Assembly: GCF_004355225.1 (NCBI RefSeq)
Contig: NZ_CP037933.1
Location: 1,364,001-1,428,000, forward strand
Length of the DNA: 64,000 nt
Direction of reading: 5' to 3'
Source: Flavobacterium nackdongense
Lineage (GTDB): Bacteria > Bacteroidota > Bacteroidia > Flavobacteriales > Flavobacteriaceae
Under the pieces are notes generated by a model. That model was not told the origin of the DNA and did not search any database. It saw only the letters and a list, made by a program, of their open reading frames with translations. Positions 28,058 to 37,848 of this stretch are shown here, in pieces. Position 1 is the stretch's first letter, and each line of letters begins with the position of its first letter. The position numbers and the translations under genes were made by a program.

Positions 28058-28209
28058 ATTTGTTAAATTAAAAAAACTGATTTTAAAGGGTTTAAACAAA
28101 AAAAAATAACCAAAGAAATTATATTTTACTCATCCCAATTTCGTTGCTGATTTTATAAACAATGATAAAAGTAGGAATGCATACAATGATGATCACTAAA
28201 ATTATAATT

Positions 28210-30414
28210 TCACAAAACCAACAACCCAAATTCCCTCAAAGTGACAACAGGCTTGGAAAACCAAAACAACTCAAAGTCTTCCAAATGAGTTTCAAAATCG
28301 GATTTTATTTCTTGAAAGGAATAGATTTTCGCTTTAGAAACTGCTATTTTATTAAGTAATCGAACTAACCATTCGCCTTCATTTTTACCAGTTTGAATGC
28401 TAAAACTTTCCTTTTTGTCGTGAAAAGTCAGTTTCATCATTTCCCAAGAATTCCCTTTTTTGGATTTCGTGAAATGCTCTATAAGTGGCTTTCCTCCTAG
28501 CCAAACGATTTTGGCAGTAGGCTTTATATTGAAATCTTCCTCTTCCTCTAATGCATTGCCAATAAAATCGGGATGAATTTTGGTTTTCGGTATTTTGAAA
28601 TCGAACCATTCTTGCAATTCATAGTCAAAACATATGCCGTGCATAAAATTAAACAAAGATTTCTTTAATCCAAAACTAAATTGATCGTGGTCGATTCCTG
28701 TTTTGTCGCGGTAGTTTATGTCATTATTGGCAAAAGTCCCAATGGTTTCGGTTTCTTTCACCACTCCAAATTTCTCTGGGTCCATTCCCACAGGACTGTG
28801 CGCCGTCATCGCAAATTGATGCCAAAAACCAGATTGCAAAACACCGACCTCAAACAATTGCCGCACCATTTCGAGACTGTCGACGGTTTCTTGAACGGTT
28901 TGTGTGGGATAACCGTACATCAAATAAGCGTGCACCATAATTCCAGCTTCGGTAAAATTTCGGGTCACTTTTGCTACTTGCTCCACCGTAACTCCTTTAT
29001 CGATTAGTTTTAATAATCGGTCGGAAGCGACTTCGAGTCCGCCAGAAACGGCAATGCAACCCGACGCTTTGAGCAATAAACACAAATCTTGGGTAAAACT
29101 TTTCTCAAATCGAATGTTAGTCCACCAAGTAACGGATAACTTTCGACGCAGAATTTCGAGTGCCAAAGCACGCATTAATGCTGGTGGCGCCGCTTCGTCG
29201 ACATAATGAAAACCATTTTGCCCCGTTTGCGCTATCATTTCTTCCATTCGATCGCACAATAAACTGGCGGCAATAGGTTCGTAGATTTTGATATAATCTA
29301 ATGAAATATCACAAAAAGTACATTTCCCCCAATAGCAACCGTGCGCCATTGTGAGTTTGTTCCATCGACCATCACTCCACATTCGGTGCATTGGGTTCAC
29401 AATTTCGATAACGGAAATGTATTTGTCCAAAAGCAAATCAGAATAATCAGGAGTACCGACTTCGGATTGTTTGTAATCACTTCGGGTGGAATTATTTTTA
29501 TATACTACTTTGCCATTTTCAAGAAGGAAAGTACGTTTAAACTCATTGGAATTTGGAATTTGAATTTTGGAATTTAAAAGTTCTACCGGCAATTCCCCAT
29601 CATCCAAAGTAATATAATCAAAAAACTCAAAAACCCGAGGATCGGAAAGCGAACGCAATTCGGTATTGGGAAAACCGCCACCCATCGAAATCTTGATATT
29701 TGGATGATGCTTCTTTACCCATTGCGCCGAGCGAAAAGCAGCATATAAATTCCCCGGAAAGGGAACAGAAATCAGAAATAATTCGGGTTGAATGGTTTCG
29801 ATTCTTTCCTTTAAAAGCAAAATTAAAATTTCGTCGATATAGGTTGGTTCTTGTTGTAAAGCATTATATAATTCGTCGAAAGAATTGGCAGATCGCCCCA
29901 AACGTTCCGCGTAACGGCTGAAGCCAAAATTGGCATCGACACATTCTACAATAAAATCGGAAATATCTTCGAGGTATAAAGTCGCCAAATGCTTGGCTTT
30001 GTCCTGCGTTCCCATAGTGCCAAAAGCCCAATCGAGTTCCTCAAGTTGTGCAAAACGAGACGCTTCTGGCAAATAATCTTCCTGACAAATTTGGAGTGCC
30101 AAGGTTGGATTCTTCCCTTGCAAAAAGGCAATAACCGAGTCTATGGTTTTGATGTACTCGTCTTGTAGGGCAATTATGCGTGTTGAATTATCTGAAATGA
30201 TTTGGTCAGAATCTTTAAAATTTAAACTTTGAACTTGAAACAAATTTTCAAGACCTTCTTTCGAAAACAATTTCAAAATCACTTCGATACCCAAATCGGC
30301 TTGCGTTGCTGAAATGTTTTTGGTATTCAGAAATCCTTTGATATAAGCCGTCGCTGGATAGGGTGTATTCAGTTGGGTAAACGGTGGCGTGATGAGAAAT
30401 ACTTGGGTTTTCAA
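28210..30414 (-). CDS. B12-binding-type radical SAM protein
   Basis: The 734-residue protein has a cobalamin-binding-like region (about 1-300, with VFLITPPFTQLNTPYPA and PNIKISMGGGFPNTEL). A radical SAM domain follows (about 345-560), with the cluster motif CYWGKCTFC at Cys360, 365 and 368, then GFHYVDEAAPP and SGGLEVASDRLL. The spacing is CX4CX2C rather than CX3CX2C. The C-terminal 170 residues match no domain I know. The substrate is unknown. A decayed copy of its last 37 codons lies at 24375-24485. Residues about 280-290 are encoded by a dispersed repeat. Confidence 0.87.
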   Translation of the reverse strand: MKTQVFLITPPFTQLNTPYPATAYIKGFLNTKNISATQADLGIEVILKLFSKEGLENLFQVQSLNFKDSDQIISDNSTRIIALQDEYIKTIDSVIAFLQGKNPTLALQICQEDYLPEASRFAQLEELDWAFGTMGTQDKAKHLATLYLEDISDFIVECVDANFGFSRYAERLGRSANSFDELYNALQQEPTYIDEILILLLKERIETIQPELFLISVPFPGNLYAAFRSAQWVKKHHPNIKISMGGGFPNTELRSLSDPRVFEFFDYITLDDGELPVELLNSKIQIPNSNEFKRTFLLENGKVVYKNNSTRSDYKQSEVGTPDYSDLLLDKYISVIEIVNPMHRMWSDGRWNKLTMAHGCYWGKCTFCDISLDYIKIYEPIAASLLCDRMEEMIAQTGQNGFHYVDEAAPPALMRALALEILRRKLSVTWWTNIRFEKSFTQDLCLLLKASGCIAVSGGLEVASDRLLKLIDKGVTVEQVAKVTRNFTEAGIMVHAYLMYGYPTQTVQETVDSLEMVRQLFEVGVLQSGFWHQFAMTAHSPVGMDPEKFGVVKETETIGTFANNDINYRDKTGIDHDQFSFGLKKSLFNFMHGICFDYELQEWFDFKIPKTKIHPDFIGNALEEEEDFNIKPTAKIVWLGGKPLIEHFTKSKKGNSWEMMKLTFHDKKESFSIQTGKNEGEWLVRLLNKIAVSKAKIYSFQEIKSDFETHLEDFELFWFSKPVVTLREFGLLVL
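29545..29575. repeat. TTGGAATTTGGAATTT-like repeat inside the radical SAM gene
   Basis: The segment is a near-tandem repetition of (T)TTGGAATT. It is in frame and encodes about ten residues (LNSKIQIPNS) between the B12-like and radical SAM domains. Such words are usual in flavobacterial intergenic DNA, so an insertion is likely. Confidence 0.45.
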
Positions 30415-30598
30415 AAGGAATTGTTTTGTGCAAAAATAGGAGATATTTATTGTTTTTCAACAAAATGCTTCACATACCAAGATTGCTTCACAATACTATA
30501 AAAACAATGTTCAGTCTGTGTTGCAACAATTAACATTTCAAATATAAAATTCATACAAATTTAATTGATTTAACACTAAATCGCTGATTTTTTTTATT

Positions 30599-30606
30599 TA
30601 CTTTTG
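30599..30606 (+). promoter_or_regulatory. Promoter -7 box of the giant adhesin gene
   Basis: TACTTTTG lies 17 bases before the ATG at 30624 and overlaps the GTG at 30606, ruling out that alternative start. Confidence 0.5.
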
Positions 30607-30623
30607 TGTGCAAAATTCCCACA

Positions 30624-33600
30624 ATGAAGCTTAAAGTCCTACTACTGTTTGTCCTTTTTTATCAAGTTACTGTTGTTTTTTCCCAAGAAACAAATCAAAT
30701 TTCATCCCATAAAATTTTATTAGAAGATAAAAATGGTCATTTAATTCAATCATTGGAAAAGCAAAACGAGTTGCTGCAAATTCGAGAAGAAAACAGGAAA
30801 AAAGAAATCCTGAATTTAAAAAAAGTAAATCTGAATTCGAAAACAGCAGCAGCGCAACAAGCGGTAGAAATGTGCACCAATAGTGGTTTCGAACAATTTG
30901 AAACTATAAGTGGCAGTAGCGTACTCAAGAATTTTCTCTATACTATAGGCGATCCGCCAGGCCCAACACAATGTCGGTCGATTACCAATACCGCCGATGC
31001 ATACATCAATCGGTACAACCCGACCAATATGAACGTGATGGCGACCGGTGTATCTTCCAACCTTGTTGATCCTTATATGGGTGATATCAAGGCATTTGAC
31101 CAATATGCGATCAAAATTAATCACGAAAACTCTTCTACTTATGGCTCTATTGTACAAGGTAAACGATTTAAAACGAATAATGAAAATTACCTGAAATTTA
31201 ACTATAAAGCCGTATTGCAAACTGTATATAATAGCAGTCATACTGATAATCAGCCATTTGTTAAAGCAAGAATTTTAGATAAAAATAGGGTTGTTGTAAA
31301 TGAATTTTGTTTAGTAGGAGACGAAAAAAATTGCATTTTCACCAAAGTTCCGAGTCAAACTTCGTCTTATGTTACACTTTACACTGCCAACTGGCAATCC
31401 GGGATATTAGACATTTCCTCGATACCTAACAATGAAGAATTTACGGTGGAATTTATGGCTTCAAGATGTGGTCTGGGAGGACATTTTGGCTATATGTATG
31501 TTGATGACATTTGTCTACTGCATTCTGCAGAAAATTTGCAAGGTGCTATAGAACTAGAACCTTTGAATAAAGTTTGTCCAAGTTTACCCCTTTCTGTTTG
31601 TGGAAATTATACTATCCCTAATTCGGGTGGAATTTCGGCGACAGTAAATAAAATTACTTTAACTGTTTATAACAGTAATAAAGTTTCTGTTTACAGTACT
31701 TCAACAACCACTAGCTTAGACACCACAAATAAAAAATTTTGTTTCACATTAAAGGCTACAGATTTTCCAAATAGCACCAATGCCAATTATAATGTCGGTG
31801 TACAAATAGATTATGATATTGCAGGAACCTCCTGCGCAGGAACCAGTTTTAACTCGGCCAAAGATCCTGATGCAAATCCGGGATGGGATATTTCTTTTTT
31901 AAATTGCAATGCAAGCTGTGATATTGATGTCACAACTGCAAAAATATCGCAATGCGATACAAATCGAGATGGAAATGAAACTTTTGATTTGTCCACATTA
32001 AATCCATTGCTAGTAACTTCTACTTCAGGGTTAAATTTTAGTTATTTCAAAAATTATGATGAAGCTGAAGCCAACTTGAATGCCATTACTAATTTTACCA
32101 GTTACCCAAGTTCCAGTACTTCGCTCTTTGTTCGAGTGAGTAAAAATACCACTTGCTATAAAATAATTTCGGCAAGTTTAGAACTAAGAAATCCTACAGC
32201 AAATATTACCGGTATTCTCAATGTTTGTTCCGGAAGCACAATACTAAAAGCCTCCTCAGGCTCGACATACCAATGGAGTACTGGTGAAACTACACAAAGC
32301 ATTACGGTAACATCAATAGGAAAATATTCTGTTGTGGTGACCGATTCTTATGGCTGTAGTAGCGATGCTACTGTGGAAATAGAACCAAGCCAAACTGCTG
32401 TTTCGCCAATTTTGGAAATCACTCAACCCTCTTGTTTTTCGACCACAGGAACCATAAAAGTAACTTCGGTAGCATCGCAATATAGTTTTGATGACGGTTC
32501 AACTTGGAGTACCAGCAATACAAAGAGTAATTTGTATCCCGGAACCTATTTAGTAAAAATAAAAACAGTAAACGGATGTACTTCCTATTCTCAAAGTGTA
32601 ACCATAACGGCTTCATCTACTTTATATCCAAATTATACATATGCTAATCCCTTGTTTTGTGGAGATACTGGTACCATTACCATCACTACTCCATCTGCAT
32701 ATTATAGCTTTGACGACGGTGTAACTTGGGTAAATGATGCCACGGCGTCCAATCTGAAACCAGGAGTTTATAAAATTCGTACAAAAGATTTACAAGGTTG
32801 TATTTCTTCAGCAAACAATGTTGTTCTTAGCAGTACTACATTAGAAACTCCAAATTATACTTTGGTGAAGCCCGCTTGCGCCGTTAAAGGCAGCATAACT
32901 ATCGATACGGTTTCTGATTTTTACACTTTTGATGGAGGTACAACCTGGAGTACAAGTAACACCAAGAGTAATTTAGATCCGGGAAATTATTCCGTAGGAA
33001 TTAAAAATGCTTTGGGATGTACTTCCTATTACACCTACATTTATTTATATGACTATCAATATTACAGTCCTGAATACACTACAGAGCAACCCGTATGCGG
33101 AAGCAATGGCAGCATCACTATCACCACGATTGCTGATTTCTATAGTTTTGACAATGGCACAACTTGGACTACCAATAACGTAGCCAATTTGCCTTATGGC
33201 TACTATCAAATAAAAGTAAAAAATAACGCGGGATGTATCAGTTCTTCAAATTATGTAGCTTTGAATCAACCCTACATTGATGCACCAATTATGAGCATTG
33301 AACAACCAACTTGTGGTGTAAACGGAAAAATCACGATTAATTCTATTTCTGATTTTTATAGCTTTGACAATGGCACAACTTGGACAACCCTAAATACTAA
33401 ATCATTGGCTCCGGGACATTACTTTGTAATCACAAAAAACAGCATTGGTTGCACTTCCGCTCCTACTAGTGTTTGGTTAAATAATCCGAATATTGCCGAA
33501 CCTGCGTATACTGTCATACATCCAACCTGTACAACAGCAGATAGCCTTACAATAAATACTGTTGCCGATTTCTACAGTTTTGATGGCGGCTACACTTGGG

Positions 33601-36600
33601 GAACCAGCTCATCTAAATCGAATCTTACTTCTGGCGGAAATTACACTCTTGCTATAAAAAACAATCTAGGATGTGTATCTTTAAATGTTTATGCTTCCGT
33701 TAATTACCCCAACCTGCCAGATCCTGATTACACGATTACTAATCCAAGTTGCGGCAATATAGGTAAAATTGTTTTCAACACTGTTGCCGATTTCTACAGC
33801 ATCGATTCTGGTGGAACTTGGAGTACAAATCCTATTTTTAATAATTTAAGTAGTGGATATTATACCTTATTAATAAAGACAGCTACTTGCTCCTCACGAT
33901 ATATATCTGTTTATTTAGATCCCCAAAACTTAGCGTCTCCAAAATACACTGTAGTTCAACCAGCTTGTGGAACCAAAGGCTCAATAAGCATTACCACAAC
34001 TGCTGATTTGTATACTATAGACGGATACAATTGGGTAACAAGTCCAATTTTTACTAATCTTTCTCCCGGTTATTATTACCCTAAAATAAAAAATGCCCAA
34101 GGTTGTGTTTCCACCTCAAATTCTTTAAATCTTCAAATTTTTTATCTTCCTGCACCTACTTTTACCACAACACAACCCACATGTGGACAAGGTGGAAGTA
34201 TCACTTTTACAACTGTCGCAGCAGAATACAGTATTGATGGAGGCAATTCCTGGCGCACCAATCCTGTATTTAGTAATCTAAATTCTGGCTATTATAATCT
34301 GGTTGTGAAAAATGCCGCAGGTTGTACATCTTCACCTTATAGTTTTAACACGTCATTGAAACCGTATTATCTGCCAAATCCCGATTTTACTGTAGTTCAA
34401 CCAACTTGTGGCACCGCTGGAAGTATTACTATTGCTACCGTTGCCGATTCTTATAGTTTTGATGGAGGTTCAACTTGGACTACAAACCCTAAACTTTCTG
34501 GACTCACTTCTGGATATTATAATATCGTAATTAAAAACGTAACCGGTTGCAAATCGTACGCTTTAACATTACATATAAACCCATTTTATCTACCTAATCC
34601 AAATATAAAAATTGTACAACCAAGTTGCGGAAATGGCGGGAGTATTACCGTTACTACTGCTGCTGATAAATACAGTTTTGACGGAGGTACTACATGGACT
34701 AGCAATCCCATTTTATTAAATCCTGCTGAAGGATCATATAATATTGCCATTAAAAATGCCACCGGTTGTCAATCTCGGTTGCAATATACTTACATTAATA
34801 AATATTATTTACCTGCACCCAATATCACTGCTATTCAGCCGACTTGTGGCAGTCCTTCAGGTACTTTAATAGTAAATACCACTGCAGATCAATACAGTTT
34901 TGATAATGGTGGAACTTGGACCACAAACCCTATAAAGAAAAATTTAGCTAACGGCTATTACTATATAGTAGTAAAAAACACTTTGGGATGTACCTCTAAG
35001 AGCGGTTATGCCTATATTTACTCACCACCAAATGTTCCTGTTGCGCCCGCTGTACAAGTTGTTCAACCCTCCTCGTGTGGAGCAACTGACGGTAGCATAA
35101 CCATAACAACAACAGCGCAAAGTTATAGTTTCAATGATGGTAACAGTTGGACCACAAACCCAACAAAAATAAATGTAGGAGCTGGAACCTATATCATTAA
35201 AATTAAAACCAATTCGAATAGTTGTGATTCCTCCACCACTGTTGTAAATTTAAGTTCAGGCACGACCATTCCCGCACCTACTTATTCAGCAACCCCACCG
35301 AACTGTAGCGCTGCAAAAGGTTCCATCACTATTACTACCCCTGCCGCAACCTATAGTTATGATAATGGTTTAACCTACGTTTTTTCTAATACCAAAACAG
35401 ATCTCGATCCAGGGATTTATTTTATAAAAATTAAAAATTTAGCGGGTTGCGTTTCTGAGGCTGCTACTGTCACTATTCCCTCACTATCTGCACTTCCAGC
35501 CCCCGATTACAAAGCAATTCAACCCGATTGCAACAACCTAACGGGATCAGTAACTATTAATACGGTCGCAGATTTGTACAGCTTTGACAATGGAATCACC
35601 TTTGGAACATCAAATAGTAAGGCTAATGCAAGCCCGGGAACCTATAATGTAATGATTAAATATAATTCTGGGTGTATTTCTCTTAGTACCCCTGTTACAA
35701 TTGATGCCGCTCCACTAACTCCCGCTGCACCACAGGTTGTAGTCACAGACCCTATTGGATGCACCACTTCAACCGGTAGCATTATGGTTTCTACGGTTGC
35801 AAATCTTTATAGTTTTGATGACGGTCTGACTTGGATTACGAACAATACAGCTATTTTAGCGCCAGGAATTTATTCAATTCGAATAAAATACACTAATAGT
35901 TGCCCTTCAGTTGCCTATACTGCAACGATCAATCCACCTGCAAACGTACCTTCAATTCCAACAATCAGCGTTACCCAACCTCTGAGTTGTAGTAATCCCT
36001 TTGGCTCGATCGCCATAACAAGCCCTGCCTATCAGTATAGTTTTGATAATGGTGTGACGTATTCGACCAATCCACTTTCAGGAAATTTATCGGAAGGAAC
36101 CTACCAGATTCGTGTAAAAAACAGTAGTGGTTGCGAATCCGAAGCCTTGTCTTTAATCATTCATGCACCAACAGATTACCCTTCCGAACCAACATTTACA
36201 ACTATTCAGCCAGATTGTAATAATCTTAAAGGAACTATTACGATTACAAGCCTTGCCGCAGGGTATAGTTTCGACAATGGGGCCACTTGGACAAGCAATC
36301 CAACGCAATCAAATCTTGATCCAAAAACATACGATATCAAAATAAAAAGCAGCATTGGATGTGTTTCAAATGCTAGCACTGTTACCATCACAGCTTTTAC
36401 AAATTTTATTCCACAACCTACATCAGCAAGCCCTCAAATATTCTGTATCCAACAAAATGCAACTTTAAATTCCATTGTAATCACAGGACAAAACATAGAA
36501 TGGTACGATGCTTTGACAAATGGAAATCTTCTTGTCAATACCACTTTATTACAAAACGGAATAACATATTATGCTTCGCAAACCATCAACGGCTGCGAAA

Positions 36601-37844
36601 GTGATAGAGTTGCTGTTTTTATAAACATTCAAAATACAGCTGCGCCAACAGCAATTTCTCCACAAACATTTTGTGCCAGCCAAAATCCAACTTTATCCAA
36701 TTTAACAATCACAGGAAGCACCATAAAATGGTATGACAGCACCGCTGCAGGTAGTCTTTTACCTGCATCAACTCCTTTACAAAATGGGCAAACTTATTAT
36801 GCTACTCAAACCATAAATGATTGTGAAAGCACAACAAGGTCAGCCATTACAGTAGCACTAATTTCTACTTTGCCTGCTACAAATTTTGAAGAATTATTCT
36901 GTGATGACTTGAATGACGGTTCTGAAACCGTGAATTTAAGCAATTACATTTCTAATATTATTTCAAATACAACCAACTATAATTTCTCTTATTACACTTC
37001 TGTTTTGGGCGCCGAAAACGAAGCAGCAAGCAGTAAAATAGCAAATTTCACCAACTATAAATTGGCTTTGGGAGACAACAAAATCTATGTTCGCATCAAT
37101 TCCAACACCGCCTGTTACGCCGTTGCCGAAATAAAATTAACTCTTTTTTCCAAACCATTTATCAATATTACCAACATTGTACCTCTTTGCGAAAGCAAGA
37201 CCATCACTATTGATGCTGGCTCAGGATTTGATTCTTATCTGTGGTCCAATGGAGAGAAAACCCAAAAAATAATTGTCGCTAATCCAGGAACTTTTTCAGT
37301 GACAGTTACCAAGGATCATACTAGTCTAACTTGTTCGAGTACCAAAAATTTTATAGTGAAGCAATCAAACAAAGCTGTAATTAAAACTATAGAAATCAAA
37401 GACTGGACGGATCACGACAATATGATCACTGTTCTTGCTGATGGAGATGGGGAATATGAATATGCTATCGACGGCGAAAATTACCAAGATAGCAAAGTGT
37501 TTTCGGGATTAAGCAGTGGCAACTATACCGTCACCGTTCGGGACAAAAATGGCTGCGGAACGACACCACCACAAGAAGTAAATCTTTTGATGTTTCCAAA
37601 ATTCTTTACTCCAAATGGAGACGGCTACAACGACAATTGGAAAATTAAATTTTCGGATGCTGAAGTTGGTTTAACCATTACTATATTTGATCGTTACGGA
37701 AAATTGATTAAAAATTTAGTTTCCAATTCCGACAGTTGGGACGGAACCTTTAACGGTGTAAATCTTCAAGCAGATGATTATTGGTTTATAGTAACTAGAG
37801 CCAACGGCAAAGAATACAAAGGGCATTTTAGTTTGAAACGGTAA
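30624..37844 (+). CDS. Giant repeat adhesin with gliding-motility C-terminal domain (T9SS type B)
   Basis: The 2406-residue surface protein has a signal peptide (YQVTVVFSQ), then a short coiled coil (about 30-75, IQSLEKQNELLQIREENRKK). A jelly-roll-like N-domain and an Ig-like segment follow. Next are 18 tandem SprB-like repeats of about 74 residues (about 596-1930), two Ig-like domains around WYDALTNG and WYDSTAAG, and a CHU_C tail (about 2320-2406, FPKFFTPNGDGYNDNW). CHU_C tails direct export and anchoring by the type IX system. SprB-type repeats occur in gliding adhesins. It is probably a cell-surface adhesin; the ligand is unknown. Confidence 0.93.
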   Translation: MKLKVLLLFVLFYQVTVVFSQETNQISSHKILLEDKNGHLIQSLEKQNELLQIREENRKKEILNLKKVNLNSKTAAAQQAVEMCTNSGFEQFETISGSSVLKNFLYTIGDPPGPTQCRSITNTADAYINRYNPTNMNVMATGVSSNLVDPYMGDIKAFDQYAIKINHENSSTYGSIVQGKRFKTNNENYLKFNYKAVLQTVYNSSHTDNQPFVKARILDKNRVVVNEFCLVGDEKNCIFTKVPSQTSSYVTLYTANWQSGILDISSIPNNEEFTVEFMASRCGLGGHFGYMYVDDICLLHSAENLQGAIELEPLNKVCPSLPLSVCGNYTIPNSGGISATVNKITLTVYNSNKVSVYSTSTTTSLDTTNKKFCFTLKATDFPNSTNANYNVGVQIDYDIAGTSCAGTSFNSAKDPDANPGWDISFLNCNASCDIDVTTAKISQCDTNRDGNETFDLSTLNPLLVTSTSGLNFSYFKNYDEAEANLNAITNFTSYPSSSTSLFVRVSKNTTCYKIISASLELRNPTANITGILNVCSGSTILKASSGSTYQWSTGETTQSITVTSIGKYSVVVTDSYGCSSDATVEIEPSQTAVSPILEITQPSCFSTTGTIKVTSVASQYSFDDGSTWSTSNTKSNLYPGTYLVKIKTVNGCTSYSQSVTITASSTLYPNYTYANPLFCGDTGTITITTPSAYYSFDDGVTWVNDATASNLKPGVYKIRTKDLQGCISSANNVVLSSTTLETPNYTLVKPACAVKGSITIDTVSDFYTFDGGTTWSTSNTKSNLDPGNYSVGIKNALGCTSYYTYIYLYDYQYYSPEYTTEQPVCGSNGSITITTIADFYSFDNGTTWTTNNVANLPYGYYQIKVKNNAGCISSSNYVALNQPYIDAPIMSIEQPTCGVNGKITINSISDFYSFDNGTTWTTLNTKSLAPGHYFVITKNSIGCTSAPTSVWLNNPNIAEPAYTVIHPTCTTADSLTINTVADFYSFDGGYTWGTSSSKSNLTSGGNYTLAIKNNLGCVSLNVYASVNYPNLPDPDYTITNPSCGNIGKIVFNTVADFYSIDSGGTWSTNPIFNNLSSGYYTLLIKTATCSSRYISVYLDPQNLASPKYTVVQPACGTKGSISITTTADLYTIDGYNWVTSPIFTNLSPGYYYPKIKNAQGCVSTSNSLNLQIFYLPAPTFTTTQPTCGQGGSITFTTVAAEYSIDGGNSWRTNPVFSNLNSGYYNLVVKNAAGCTSSPYSFNTSLKPYYLPNPDFTVVQPTCGTAGSITIATVADSYSFDGGSTWTTNPKLSGLTSGYYNIVIKNVTGCKSYALTLHINPFYLPNPNIKIVQPSCGNGGSITVTTAADKYSFDGGTTWTSNPILLNPAEGSYNIAIKNATGCQSRLQYTYINKYYLPAPNITAIQPTCGSPSGTLIVNTTADQYSFDNGGTWTTNPIKKNLANGYYYIVVKNTLGCTSKSGYAYIYSPPNVPVAPAVQVVQPSSCGATDGSITITTTAQSYSFNDGNSWTTNPTKINVGAGTYIIKIKTNSNSCDSSTTVVNLSSGTTIPAPTYSATPPNCSAAKGSITITTPAATYSYDNGLTYVFSNTKTDLDPGIYFIKIKNLAGCVSEAATVTIPSLSALPAPDYKAIQPDCNNLTGSVTINTVADLYSFDNGITFGTSNSKANASPGTYNVMIKYNSGCISLSTPVTIDAAPLTPAAPQVVVTDPIGCTTSTGSIMVSTVANLYSFDDGLTWITNNTAILAPGIYSIRIKYTNSCPSVAYTATINPPANVPSIPTISVTQPLSCSNPFGSIAITSPAYQYSFDNGVTYSTNPLSGNLSEGTYQIRVKNSSGCESEALSLIIHAPTDYPSEPTFTTIQPDCNNLKGTITITSLAAGYSFDNGATWTSNPTQSNLDPKTYDIKIKSSIGCVSNASTVTITAFTNFIPQPTSASPQIFCIQQNATLNSIVITGQNIEWYDALTNGNLLVNTTLLQNGITYYASQTINGCESDRVAVFINIQNTAAPTAISPQTFCASQNPTLSNLTITGSTIKWYDSTAAGSLLPASTPLQNGQTYYATQTINDCESTTRSAITVALISTLPATNFEELFCDDLNDGSETVNLSNYISNIISNTTNYNFSYYTSVLGAENEAASSKIANFTNYKLALGDNKIYVRINSNTACYAVAEIKLTLFSKPFINITNIVPLCESKTITIDAGSGFDSYLWSNGEKTQKIIVANPGTFSVTVTKDHTSLTCSSTKNFIVKQSNKAVIKTIEIKDWTDHDNMITVLADGDGEYEYAIDGENYQDSKVFSGLSSGNYTVTVRDKNGCGTTPPQEVNLLMFPKFFTPNGDGYNDNWKIKFSDAEVGLTITIFDRYGKLIKNLVSNSDSWDGTFNGVNLQADDYWFIVTRANGKEYKGHFSLKR
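32409..36408 (+). repeat. 18 tandem SprB-like repeats inside the adhesin gene
   Basis: Each unit of about 222 bases encodes a core like QPTCG-x-GSITI-x(3)-ADxYSFDGGTTWTT, then NL-x(3)-YYxIxIKN-x(2)-GCTS. I counted 18 units. Most contain two Cys residues at fixed positions (after QP and in GCTS), compatible with one disulfide per repeat. Units 8-12 are the most similar to each other. Confidence 0.85.
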
Positions 37845-37848
37845 AGGC

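Noticed and set aside
32409..36408. Regular repeats that might be a CRISPR array or satellite DNA
   Set aside because: The period is about 222 bases, the units are diverged at DNA level, and they are one continuous reading frame of a surface protein.
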